In this document: positions 42,216 to 50,821 of the stretch, one piece after another | Layout: every line of letters begins with the position of its first letter | How positions within the stretch are numbered: the first letter of the stretch is position 1 | Assembly: GCA_017557525.1 (NCBI GenBank) | Contig: JAFYYN010000070.1 | Location: 48,982 to 112,981 of the forward strand | Reading direction: 5' to 3' | Length of the DNA stretch: 64,000 nt | Origin: Lachnospiraceae bacterium | GTDB taxonomy: Bacteria > Bacillota > Clostridia > Lachnospirales > Lachnospiraceae | Translations under genes and position numbers: made by a program | Notes under the pieces: generated by a model | The model's database searches: none | The model's input: the letters and a program-made list of their open reading frames with translations, nothing else | What the model was told of the DNA's origin: nothing

Positions 42216-43469
42216 ATGAAAATATTAGTAATAGGCTCAATTGATAACAACCCATATAACGGAGTACCCCGTGCAGTTCCCGGGATGGTGAATGCCTTAA
42301 AAGAGGTAATGACGAAAGACTCCGGAGATAAAACCCTGGAAGATACAATGTTGGATGATAAAGCTTATCAAGGGATAAACTTGCGAGTTACAGATCAGAT
42401 AGGGTTCCTTAATACAAGAAGCATATCCATAAACGGCATCGACTGCCAGTTAATGCCGACAAAAAACAGTTTGAAAGAATTACCATATCCATTCAATAAA
42501 CCTGATCTGGTAGTCTTTCATGAGGTATATTACCCGGCTTTCGTAGGTTTGGGTAAAGAATGTAAGAAAAACCATATCCCTTACATCATTATCCCTCACG
42601 GTTGTCTTACCAAAGAGGCATTAGAGATAAAGAAGTGGAAGAAACGTATAGGAAACGAGCTTCTCTTTAAAGACTTTGTAATGGGAGCCGAAACACTTCA
42701 GTTTCTCTCACCAAGTGAAAAGCGCAGAACCATATTCAAAAAAGACGGTTTTATCGGACTAAACGGGGTTACCCTTAAGAGTGACAGGCACCATAAAAAA
42801 AATATAAACTTTGCTGACACAAAACATATCAATAGTAACGATGCGGATATGGATCAATGCGATATATCAGAGGAAACTGATAATACATCCGGAGATAAGA
42901 AAAGTGACAATATCAGACCGTACACAATGTTTACATATATCGGCCGCATAGACATGCACATAAAAGGCCTTGACCTGCTGGTAAAAGCAGTAGCGCAAAA
43001 TCAGGATTTATTACGTGAAAAACTTTGCTGTATCAAGTTATACGGACCTGATTGTAACGATTCAAAAAGCAAACTCACAATACTTGCAAATGACCTTGGA
43101 GTGAGCGACCTGATAGAGATAAACGGACCGGTCGAGGAAGAAAAAAAGGAAGAGATACTTCTTAACTCAGACATATTCATACAGACCTCCAGATCCGAGG
43201 CGCTCCCTATGGGATTGTTAGAAGCGTTAAGCTATGGATTACCATGTATAGTCAGTCGAGGCACAGGCTTTGCAGGACTGATAAACAGATACAAAGCCGG
43301 CTGGGGCGAAATACGGAATATCGCAGAATTAATAAATAAGGCAGTTTCAGAAAAAACAACATACCCTCAAAAATCTGCCAATGCTTGTCGTTTAATACAA
43401 GAACACTTCGAGATAAAGAAGTGTGCTGAAAATGTTTTAAAATGTTATAGACATTACGCACATACATAA
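42216..43469 (+). CDS. Family 4 glycosyltransferase with hydrophilic insert
   Basis: A 417-residue GT-B enzyme. The N-terminal Rossmann half has GSIDNNPYNGVPRAVPGMV and IIPHGCLTKEALEIKKWKK. The C-terminal half has FTYIGRIDMHIKGLDLLVKA, the donor-site sequence IFIQTSRSEALPMGLLEALSYGLPCIVS and GTGFAGLI. Between the halves (about 190-235) is a Lys/Asp/Asn/Ser-rich stretch not typical of the family. It could be a disordered linker. The gene starts 2 nt after the GT2 gene and 58 nt precede the GT32 gene. Confidence 0.9.
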   Translation: MKILVIGSIDNNPYNGVPRAVPGMVNALKEVMTKDSGDKTLEDTMLDDKAYQGINLRVTDQIGFLNTRSISINGIDCQLMPTKNSLKELPYPFNKPDLVVFHEVYYPAFVGLGKECKKNHIPYIIIPHGCLTKEALEIKKWKKRIGNELLFKDFVMGAETLQFLSPSEKRRTIFKKDGFIGLNGVTLKSDRHHKKNINFADTKHINSNDADMDQCDISEETDNTSGDKKSDNIRPYTMFTYIGRIDMHIKGLDLLVKAVAQNQDLLREKLCCIKLYGPDCNDSKSKLTILANDLGVSDLIEINGPVEEEKKEEILLNSDIFIQTSRSEALPMGLLEALSYGLPCIVSRGTGFAGLINRYKAGWGEIRNIAELINKAVSEKTTYPQKSANACRLIQEHFEIKKCAENVLKCYRHYAHT

Positions 43470-43527
43470 TAGAGCTGGTTGAAATTAATTATCTAGCATT
43501 TTCAAAATACAATAACGGGACAGAACA

Positions 43528-44388
43528 ATGATACCTCACATCATACATTACTGCTGGTTTGGAAATAAAAAAATACCTAAAGACTTTCGAAAGTACATCG
43601 AAGGCTGGAAAAAGTTATGTCCTGATTACGAGATAAAAGAATGGAACGAGAAAAACTTCCCATTTCAGAAATCATTATATTGCAGGCAGGCTTACAAAGT
43701 TATGAAATGGGCATTTGTAACAGATTACGCCAGATTCCGTATATTATACGAATACGGTGGTATATATCTTGACACAGATGTGGAGCTGCTCAAGCCTCTT
43801 GACAGCCTCCTTGAAGAATGTGAAAAGGCAGGTATACAAGGATTCATGGGTATAGAAAGACCTGAGACGGGAGATGTAGCTCCAGGCCTTATATGTGCCG
43901 CCGAGCCTAAAAACCCTTTGATAAAAGAATTGCTCATGGGTTATAAAGGACGCAGATTTATAGATGAAAGCGGGCAGCAGGACCTGACCACAGTGGTTGA
44001 ATATACAAATACAATACTTGCAAGGCAAATAAGTACTATGTATAAACAAACCCCAGGATTGGTTGACAATCATATCGATAAATCAAATGATAGGCATATC
44101 GATAACTCAGGAGATAAGCATAACGCAGGAATCAAGTTGCCAGATAAAGAGAATGGAATAATTGATATCAAAGACAGCAAATTCCGCATATATCCCGCCA
44201 ATTACTTCAACCCCATGGATATGAACACCGGAGAGATAAAGATAACAGAAAACACATATTCGATACATCACTACGCATCAAGCTGGGTGGATGGCTACTC
44301 CAGACTGCGCGGGAAGATATATAAAGGAATAAGAAGAAATTTCGGAGAAAAAGCAGCAACGATTTCCAGAAGATTACTTGGAAGATAA
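43528..44388 (+). CDS. Glycosyltransferase with DXD motif (GT32-like)
   Basis: A 286-residue enzyme. It begins IPHIIHYCWFGNKKIPKDF and has the sugar-binding DXD in FRILYEYGGIYLDTDVELLKPL near residue 77-90. MGIERPE, GLICAAEPKNPLIKELL and YFNPMDMNTGEI...TYSIHHYASSW follow, matching capsular mannosyl/galactosyl transferases of the GT32 group. A His/Asn/Asp/Lys-rich insert (about 182-212) contains two copies of HID-SxD, apparently a short DNA duplication. The next gene, a flippase, starts 3 nt after it. The donor sugar is unknown. Confidence 0.9.
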   Translation: MIPHIIHYCWFGNKKIPKDFRKYIEGWKKLCPDYEIKEWNEKNFPFQKSLYCRQAYKVMKWAFVTDYARFRILYEYGGIYLDTDVELLKPLDSLLEECEKAGIQGFMGIERPETGDVAPGLICAAEPKNPLIKELLMGYKGRRFIDESGQQDLTTVVEYTNTILARQISTMYKQTPGLVDNHIDKSNDRHIDNSGDKHNAGIKLPDKENGIIDIKDSKFRIYPANYFNPMDMNTGEIKITENTYSIHHYASSWVDGYSRLRGKIYKGIRRNFGEKAATISRRLLGR

Positions 44389-44390
44389 TT

Positions 44391-45830
44391 ATGAAAGACA
44401 AATGGAAACAGCTTCCGGACTCTGTCAGGGCAGCATTCGTGTTCGGCATATGCTCATTTTTGTCGAGCGGCATATCATTCCTGCTCATGCCGGTATTTAC
44501 CAGGATAATGTCCAAGGAGCAATACGGCATTCTAACCGATTATAATTCCTGGCATTATATAATAGAAGTATTTGCAGTTTTAGGACTTGCGTCCGTAGGC
44601 TCCTTTAATGTAGGCCTGAACGAATATCGTGACCGCCGCGACCGCTTCACATCCAGCATGCTGGTAATGGCAAATATAGCGACGCTTGCTGTATTCGGCC
44701 TGATATTTGCTATAAAAGGAATATGTTATAATGACATCATCCTGTCCTGGCCAATGCTCATCTGTATGTTTATCGGGTTTATGTTCAGCCCGGCAACAAC
44801 ATTTTTCCTAGCCAGGAAAAGATATGAATATAAATACAGGTCCGGCGCCATTGTAACACTCGGCTCAATCATAGCCATGCAGGGGCTCGCAGTCATAGCA
44901 GTCTTAATGGGGTCAGACCCCTTTAGCATACTAAAGTGGGTGCCATCATCCGAGTTAAAGGTATTGGGAACTCTTGCCGGTACATTGATTTTCGGAGTGC
45001 CTCTCTATATATTACTTATGAGGAGAGGCGGCATAAAACCCGAAAAAAAGATGATGAAAGAGATGTTCATCTTCACTCTGCCGCTTTTGCCACATTATCT
45101 TGCACTCCATGTAATGAACGGGGCCGACAGGATAATGGTAGGAAAACTCGACTCCACCTCCTCGGAAGCAGTGTACGGAGTAGCCTCCAACCTCGGGCTT
45201 GCGGCAGCAACAGTATGGACCGCCATAAACGGATCATTACAGCCATATATATTTGGAAAACTAAACGAGAAAGATACAGAGTCGGTAAGAAAAACCTCAA
45301 AATACCTGCTTATCTTCTATGCAGGATTGTGCGTGGTAATCTCGCTCATGGCACCGGAGCTGCTGATGATATTGGCACCGTCGAATTATTCAGAAGGCCT
45401 CACAGCAATACCGCCCATCATAGGCATGGCATTTTTAAACGCCTTGTATAACGTATATGCCTCAATAGAGTTTTATCATAAAAAGTCAGTGGGTATAGCT
45501 GTTGCAACAATCATAGCCGCTGCCTTAAACATAGGCTTAAACGCATGGCTCATACCAATATACGGTCTGTCGGCAGCAGCCTATACAACATTGATCGCAA
45601 ATGCAGTGCTGACATTCTGTCATTATATAGGTTACAAATATGCTATTAAAAACACCAGAATCTTTGACAATTTAATATTTCTGGCATTAAGCATCACCTG
45701 CATCGCAGCCTGCCTCGCCTGCAGCCTGCTGTATAACATCATCTGGGTACGATATGTAATCATAGCGGTAATTGTGATAGCCTTGATAATAAAAAGAGAA
45801 ATGATCATAAATGTTTTAAAACATAAATAA
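44391..45830 (+). CDS. Polysaccharide flippase (Wzx-like, MOP superfamily)
   Basis: A 479-residue polytopic protein with 12-14 transmembrane segments. The start FVFGICSFLSSGISFLLMPVFTRIMSKEQYG is typical of oligosaccharide flippases, as is the central HVMNGADRIMVGKL. It would move undecaprenyl-linked repeat units across the membrane for the Wzy-like polymerase. It follows the GT32 gene by 3 nt and ends 5 nt before a dispersed repeat copy. Other-frame open readings inside it (for example 44936-45451) lack family features. Confidence 0.93.
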   Translation: MKDKWKQLPDSVRAAFVFGICSFLSSGISFLLMPVFTRIMSKEQYGILTDYNSWHYIIEVFAVLGLASVGSFNVGLNEYRDRRDRFTSSMLVMANIATLAVFGLIFAIKGICYNDIILSWPMLICMFIGFMFSPATTFFLARKRYEYKYRSGAIVTLGSIIAMQGLAVIAVLMGSDPFSILKWVPSSELKVLGTLAGTLIFGVPLYILLMRRGGIKPEKKMMKEMFIFTLPLLPHYLALHVMNGADRIMVGKLDSTSSEAVYGVASNLGLAAATVWTAINGSLQPYIFGKLNEKDTESVRKTSKYLLIFYAGLCVVISLMAPELLMILAPSNYSEGLTAIPPIIGMAFLNALYNVYASIEFYHKKSVGIAVATIIAAALNIGLNAWLIPIYGLSAAAYTTLIANAVLTFCHYIGYKYAIKNTRIFDNLIFLALSITCIAACLACSLLYNIIWVRYVIIAVIVIALIIKREMIINVLKHK

Positions 45831-45839
45831 TGAAGACCT

Positions 45840-45893
45840 CAAAGGCTTCCCCTCGGAGGGGAAGCTGTCAGCCGAAGGCTGACTGATGAGGTG
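45840..45893 (+). repeat. Dispersed repeat, full short form
   Basis: AAGGCTTCCCCTCGGAGGGG, then AAGCTGTCAGCC/GGCTGACTG, ending in ATGAGGTG. It lies just before the ribosome site of the next gene. Confidence 0.75.
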
Positions 45894-45908
45894 TTAATGA
45901 GGTGTAAC

Positions 45909-47450
45909 ATGGACAACAAACCCTACAACACAGTAACCCCTGTGGAGCTCATATGGAAAGCTCTCAAAAACTGGTGGCTTATCGCAGCATTTACCATACT
46001 TGGAGCCGTAGTTCTTTATAAGTATGCAAACAAAAATTACGATGCCGACATGAAAGCCTACGAGGCAGACAACTCGGCATACCAGGTACAGCTCGACCAG
46101 TACAACGAAGTATATGACTTTAACACCGAGTACCGCAAGGCGGCCAACGGCACAGACGCAGAGAAAACAGCAGCAGCGGATAAACTCCGTGCATTCTGTG
46201 AGGAACGTCTCACATCCGACCAGAAGATTGCCATAGATGACGCCCTTTCGGTAAGGCAGCAGATGGAAGATGCTAACACACTTAAGGATACCATGATCCA
46301 GTATAAGGTGAACCCTTACAGCATCCCCACAGTTACCTTTGTATACACCGTATCATGCGAAATACCCGAGCAACAGGGTACGATAAATAACTATTATCAG
46401 AATGCAAACAACTCCTTCAGCCTCTGGAATGACATATTCAAAGCCATGGGCCTGCCCGAAGAGGAATGGGGCGCATACTCAGGCTGTACCTTCTTTGCCT
46501 TCACAAACGGAAACCAGTTTTACTTCACACTTTACCATGACGACATTGACGATTTAAAAGCATCACTCAAAAACATAGATGCTGCAATGCAGGCATTAAG
46601 AAACAGCATTGTAAGCAGTACCGGACTCCAGCACACATTGGTGCAGGTAGAGGCAAACGTCTATACAAAGGCCGATACCAATATAGCAACCTGGCAGAAC
46701 ACAAACAAGCAGTGGATACTTGATTACACGAACAGACTGAATTCGTTTAAAAATATATTTGCTTCAGCTGCAAATGTCATCCAGTACAACTATTACGAGT
46801 CACTTGTAAACAAGCTTGATGGCGGAAACGGATACATCACTGTAAAAGACAAAGCAAAGCCCAAGCAGGACGATGAAGCAGCACACAAGCCTAAGGATCC
46901 AAAGATCATGGCGCTAGTGGGAGCGGCAGCAGGGTTCTTCCTTGGATTTGTGGTATTACTCCTGCTTATGGTATTTGGCGGCAGGCTTCAGAAAGCAGAA
47001 GAGCTTGGAACATTGTTTGACTTAAAGCTTGCAGGAACAATTCTTTCGAATACCTTCGAGCTTCCATTTGAAAAGGCCGTAAAATTTTTCAGGACCAGAC
47101 GCTACGGAGCATTTAATACCGAGAAAAACGTTAAGCTCACAGCAGTAAAGATCAAGGCAATGTGTGAGCAGGAAAACGTTAAAAAAATTGTTCTCGCAGG
47201 AACTGCGGCAACCAAGACAAACAAATCAGTGATAGAATCACTTAAAGCAGAGCTTGAGAAGAACGGAATAGAAGTGGCAGCCTGCGGAAATATTCTTTCA
47301 AGTCCTCAAACCTTTGAGGAACTCATAAAAGTAAAAACAGCAGTATTTGTAGAGCGCGAGATCAGATCCGCGTACAAAAACATAGAACGTGAACAGATGA
47401 TGGCCGGAGGGTGTGGCGTCAAAGTACTTGGCGCTGTCTGCATCTATTAA
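45909..47450 (+). CDS. Wzz-like co-polymerase type 3 with degenerate BY-kinase-like tail (second copy)
   Basis: A 513-residue paralogue of the 38530 protein. Residues 1-45 (MDNKPYNTVTPVELIWKALK, then TM1) and the DADMKAYEADNSAYQVQLDQY stretch align closely. TM2 lies near 335-360 and the tail KKIVLAGTAATKTNKSVIE...GCGVKVLGAVCIY again lacks a P-loop. GAGGTG five bases before ATG 45909 decides the start; GTG 45891 would add six residues from the repeat. It sits between flippase and initiating transferase. No separate ATPase-only protein or tyrosine-rich tail is present. Confidence 0.85.
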   Translation: MDNKPYNTVTPVELIWKALKNWWLIAAFTILGAVVLYKYANKNYDADMKAYEADNSAYQVQLDQYNEVYDFNTEYRKAANGTDAEKTAAADKLRAFCEERLTSDQKIAIDDALSVRQQMEDANTLKDTMIQYKVNPYSIPTVTFVYTVSCEIPEQQGTINNYYQNANNSFSLWNDIFKAMGLPEEEWGAYSGCTFFAFTNGNQFYFTLYHDDIDDLKASLKNIDAAMQALRNSIVSSTGLQHTLVQVEANVYTKADTNIATWQNTNKQWILDYTNRLNSFKNIFASAANVIQYNYYESLVNKLDGGNGYITVKDKAKPKQDDEAAHKPKDPKIMALVGAAAGFFLGFVVLLLLMVFGGRLQKAEELGTLFDLKLAGTILSNTFELPFEKAVKFFRTRRYGAFNTEKNVKLTAVKIKAMCEQENVKKIVLAGTAATKTNKSVIESLKAELEKNGIEVAACGNILSSPQTFEELIKVKTAVFVEREIRSAYKNIEREQMMAGGCGVKVLGAVCIY

Positions 47451-47463
47451 CATTGCATTGAAA

Positions 47464-47611
47464 CCAAAGCTTCCCCTTGAGGTACGTCGCAGTACGTCGC
47501 AGGGAGGGACCCGTTGCGAAGCAGTGGGAGGAATCCCTACGACACGAAGAGGGACCCGTTCCGCAAAGCGGAATGGAGTATTGATGTCCGCAAAGTGCCG
47601 GATGAGGTGTT
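47464..47611 (+). repeat. Composite dispersed repeat before the initiating transferase
   Basis: AAGCTTCCCCTTGAGG, a duplicated GTACGTCGCA, then inverted arms around GCGAAGCAGTGGGAGG, a GACACGAAGAGGGACCCG stretch and a final GGATGAGGTG. The terminal GAGGTG serves as ribosome site for 47614. Confidence 0.65.
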
Positions 47612-47613
47612 AT

Positions 47614-49077
47614 ATGTACAAGAAAAACTACAAAAGCTGGCTAAAACATATAGACTTCATACTTATAGACATAATAAGTATGTATCTGGCTTACGGCGCA
47701 GCCTACTGGATAAAATTTCATAATTTTACCGAGGAATATGACATAAACGTATATAGAACCATCATGGTAGCGCTTCTCATGATAAACCTGCTGGTATCGA
47801 TAGCATTTTCGTCATTTAACGGAGTGCTGAAACGTGGTCATTTCAGGGAAATGCTGGAAACGGTAAAACATGTGCTCTTAGTCACGGGTATACTTATGCT
47901 TTTCCTTTTCCTGACCCAGCGTGAAGATGGCTACTATGGTTACTCGCGAATGGTAATCTTTGTCATGATGGGGCTGTATGCCTTTTTAGGCTATACATTC
48001 CGTATGCTTTATAAGATAGTGCGCCGCAAACATATAAGAGATAACCGTTCATTCCTGGTAGTCACAACTAAAGCCAACGTAGAATACGTACTTGAAGGTC
48101 TTGCAAAAGCCGCAAACAACGGATTAAAAGTAAGCAGCCTATGTATAGTCGATTCCAACGAAGAAGGGACCGAGATAAAAGGCGTCAAGGTAGTGGCAAA
48201 CAAAGATAACGTGGCTGAGTACATCTGCAGGGAATGGATAGACGAAGTATTTGTAACCGTGCCTTCAGAAGATAAGGACGGAGAAGCCAAGAAGCTCATC
48301 CATGACTTTATAAAGATGGGCGTGACAGTACACCTTGACCTTTCAAGCTATGCCGGCTTCCTTGGACAGAGCTACGCCATAGAAAACATCGGAACATTTA
48401 CCGCAATCACCACATCCATCAACTTTGTAACACCTTTCAAGATGTTCATAAAGCGTCTGATGGACATCGTAGGTGGCCTGATAGGAAGTATTTTCACAAT
48501 ACTCTTGACAATTATCCTTGCACCATTTATACTCATAAAGTCGCCCGGACCGCTCTTTTTCAAGCAGGAGCGTATCGGAAGAAACGGAAAGCATTTCAAG
48601 ATGCTAAAATTCCGCAGCATGAGGATGGATGCCGAGAAACTAAAGAAAGAACTAATGGCCCAGAACAGAGTGAGCGACGGTATGATGTTCAAGCTCGACT
48701 GGGACCCGCGTATAATAGGAAACAGGGAGCTGCCTGATGGGACCAGAAAAACAGGCATCGGAGAGTTTATAAGAAAAACCTCGCTTGACGAATTCCCACA
48801 GTTCTTTAACGTGCTGAAGGGCGACATGAGCTTAGTCGGAACCCGTCCGCCAACACTTGACGAATGGGAGAAATACAAGCTTCACCACCGTGCGAGACTT
48901 GCCGTAAAACCCGGCATCACCGGGATGTGGCAGGCAAACGGCAGAAGCGAGATAACAGACTTCGAGGAAGTTGTAAAATTAGATACAGAGTACATCTCAA
49001 ACTGGAGCCTGCGGCTTGACATAAAGATACTATTCAAGACCGTCGTCGCCGTATTCTTACATAAGGGGGCCATGTAG
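47614..49077 (+). CDS. Polyprenyl glycosylphosphotransferase initiating repeat-unit synthesis (WbaP/CpsE-like)
   Basis: A 487-residue membrane enzyme that transfers a sugar phosphate to undecaprenyl phosphate. About four N-terminal transmembrane helices and a nucleotide-fold-like central domain (RSFLVVTTKANVEYVLEGL) come first. The catalytic phosphoglycosyltransferase domain starts after the helix near 285: LIKSPGPLFFKQERIGRNGK, KMLKFRSMRMDAE, RKTSLDEFPQFFNVLKGDMS, then LVGTRPPT and KPGITGMWQANGRSEI. The ATG at 47614 follows GAGGTG. Longer in-frame starts would run back through the repeat into the previous gene and are rejected. Placing the initiating enzyme late in the operon is unusual. Confidence 0.95.
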   Translation: MYKKNYKSWLKHIDFILIDIISMYLAYGAAYWIKFHNFTEEYDINVYRTIMVALLMINLLVSIAFSSFNGVLKRGHFREMLETVKHVLLVTGILMLFLFLTQREDGYYGYSRMVIFVMMGLYAFLGYTFRMLYKIVRRKHIRDNRSFLVVTTKANVEYVLEGLAKAANNGLKVSSLCIVDSNEEGTEIKGVKVVANKDNVAEYICREWIDEVFVTVPSEDKDGEAKKLIHDFIKMGVTVHLDLSSYAGFLGQSYAIENIGTFTAITTSINFVTPFKMFIKRLMDIVGGLIGSIFTILLTIILAPFILIKSPGPLFFKQERIGRNGKHFKMLKFRSMRMDAEKLKKELMAQNRVSDGMMFKLDWDPRIIGNRELPDGTRKTGIGEFIRKTSLDEFPQFFNVLKGDMSLVGTRPPTLDEWEKYKLHHRARLAVKPGITGMWQANGRSEITDFEEVVKLDTEYISNWSLRLDIKILFKTVVAVFLHKGAM

Positions 49078-49130
49078 CATGTCAAATGTTTCATTATAAG
49101 GCTTCCCCATAAAGCCCGATGTCATCAAGC

Positions 49131-49244
49131 TAAGGCTTCCCCCTGGGGGGAAGCTGTCTGCGAAGCAGACTGATGAGGGGTACACTGCCGATAACACCTC
49201 ATCCGCCCTTCGGGCACCTTCCCCTCAAGGGGAAGGCTGGCTTG
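49131..49244. repeat. Head-to-head pair of dispersed repeats
   Basis: A plus-oriented copy (49131-49182: GGCTTCCCCCTGGGGGGAAG, then AGACTGATGAGGGG) is followed by an inverted copy (49195-49244: AACACCTCATCCGCCC, then ACCTTCCCCTCAAGGGGAAG). A truncated copy lies at 49099-49117. Confidence 0.75.
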
Positions 49245-49287
49245 CTCAGAGATTGAGGATAACAATATAGAAAGGACTACAAATACA

Positions 49288-50820
49288 ATGTCAGATTTAA
49301 ACGAACTTGTACCCGTAACTGACAAGGACTCCAAAATAGAAGTCCTGCTAAAAAACGATGAGCCCGTGGAAAAAGAAGTAGAGCTTAGCCTGCTCAATGT
49401 CTTTGCCAACATGAAAAAATCATTCCGGCTTTACGCATGGATAATACTTCTCTGTATGGCTGTAGGCATACTGGCACCCTACTCAATACTGATGTTTAAG
49501 GATAAAACCGCTTCAGTATCAGCGGTAGTAACCTATCAGTTTGGTAACGCATCCGAAGGTAAAAACCCAGATGGCAGCAGCCTGGATGTAAATGTCATCA
49601 AGTCATCAAACATAGTAGCTAAAGCCCTTAAAGGAACTCATCTTTCCAAGGAGGTATCGGTAAATTCTGTAACTCAGAACATCTCAATCAGCCAGATGCT
49701 TACCGACAGCGCAAAAAGATCAATCGAGATCATGCAGAAAATGGATGATGCGACCATCAATATGCAGGATCCTGAAAAATATGTTGAGTTTGTAAACAGC
49801 ATGAACACCGGAGCTCACAGGAATCAGTATATTGTGACTCTTTCGAACGGCTTCGGAAATGAAAAGTCATCAGTAACTCTTAACGGCAGTGAGATGGCAG
49901 CACTTCTCAATAATATAATAGACGAATACGAGAAATACTTCTTTGAAACCTATGACACATTTACATTGCCTGACAATACAATAGATGATATCAGCGTTTC
50001 AGAGCTTGATTATATCGAGTGGCTTGACAATATGGGGGATATCTTAGACAGCTTATCCAATTATTGTACAAGCGAGGACCGCGGCAGGTTCCTTAACTAT
50101 CGTTCAAAGGCAGATGGTCTTTCGTTTGCTGACATCAACAGGATGGTAAACCTTGTAAAATCAGCAAGAGTTGATTACCTTTACGCATATGTATACTATA
50201 ACGGCCTTGCAAAGGACAAGGAAAGGATAGTAACCAGATTCCAGTATACATTGAGAAATCTCAACCATTCCTTAAGCGTGATCGATGAAAACATCGCCAA
50301 CGGTGCAGCGCTTATCGAGAACTACAAGACAGGTAATATCCTCATCAGCCGCCAGAATGTAGGCGAAAACGAAACCCAGGATATAACCACAAAGAGCGTA
50401 ACAGACTACTACAATAACCTGATCTTAAAGCAGGCAGATATGTATGCACAGAAGTCATCTACAGAGCTTTCGATAGACAACTTAAACGACAGGATAAAAC
50501 TTTTTACAAAGAGCACCTCAAACAGCAACAAGACAGAGATCGTTGACAACGAAATAGTAGAAGTAAATGACATATGCAGACAGCTCTACGACCTTGCCCG
50601 CCGTCATGCGGAAGAAATAGTAAAGAGTGAAACCTACAGAAATTCATTTATTACAGAGATCGGAGCTTCTGACTCAACCAGCTTCTTCTCAGGTGACCTG
50701 ATCAAGAAAATGATACTCGGTGCAGTAGCAGGCGGATTTATAGGCTTTGCTTTCTGGTTTGTAACAGCATTCGCGGCAGAGTGGAAAGACGCAGACAAGC
50801 GTGCGTCAGAGGAGGTTTGA
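49288..50820 (+). CDS. Wzz-like polysaccharide co-polymerase, type 1 (second copy)
   Basis: A 510-residue paralogue of the 34182 protein with the same topology. It has a short acidic cytosolic start, TM1 (LYAWIILLCMAVGILAPYSI) near 53-72, a long extracytoplasmic domain and TM2 near 465-490. Shared features include SLDVNVIKSS, NISISQML, TLSNGFG, RFLNYRSKADGLSFADINRM and VDYLYAYVYYNGLAKDK. It precedes the type 2 paralogue by 1 nt. AGAAAGGAC lies upstream of the ATG. Duplication of the whole pair suggests either two polymers or two regulated chain lengths. Confidence 0.82.
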   Translation: MSDLNELVPVTDKDSKIEVLLKNDEPVEKEVELSLLNVFANMKKSFRLYAWIILLCMAVGILAPYSILMFKDKTASVSAVVTYQFGNASEGKNPDGSSLDVNVIKSSNIVAKALKGTHLSKEVSVNSVTQNISISQMLTDSAKRSIEIMQKMDDATINMQDPEKYVEFVNSMNTGAHRNQYIVTLSNGFGNEKSSVTLNGSEMAALLNNIIDEYEKYFFETYDTFTLPDNTIDDISVSELDYIEWLDNMGDILDSLSNYCTSEDRGRFLNYRSKADGLSFADINRMVNLVKSARVDYLYAYVYYNGLAKDKERIVTRFQYTLRNLNHSLSVIDENIANGAALIENYKTGNILISRQNVGENETQDITTKSVTDYYNNLILKQADMYAQKSSTELSIDNLNDRIKLFTKSTSNSNKTEIVDNEIVEVNDICRQLYDLARRHAEEIVKSETYRNSFITEIGASDSTSFFSGDLIKKMILGAVAGGFIGFAFWFVTAFAAEWKDADKRASEEV

Positions 50821-50821
50821 A

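Noticed and set aside
44936-45451. 171-residue plus-strand frame inside the flippase gene
   Set aside because: Arg/Lys/His-rich translation with no domain; it overlaps a well-conserved Wzx-like frame.
47413-47613. Extended N-terminus for the initiating transferase
   Set aside because: It would run through a dispersed repeat and overlap the previous gene; the ATG at 47614 has GAGGTG and starts at the family N-terminus.
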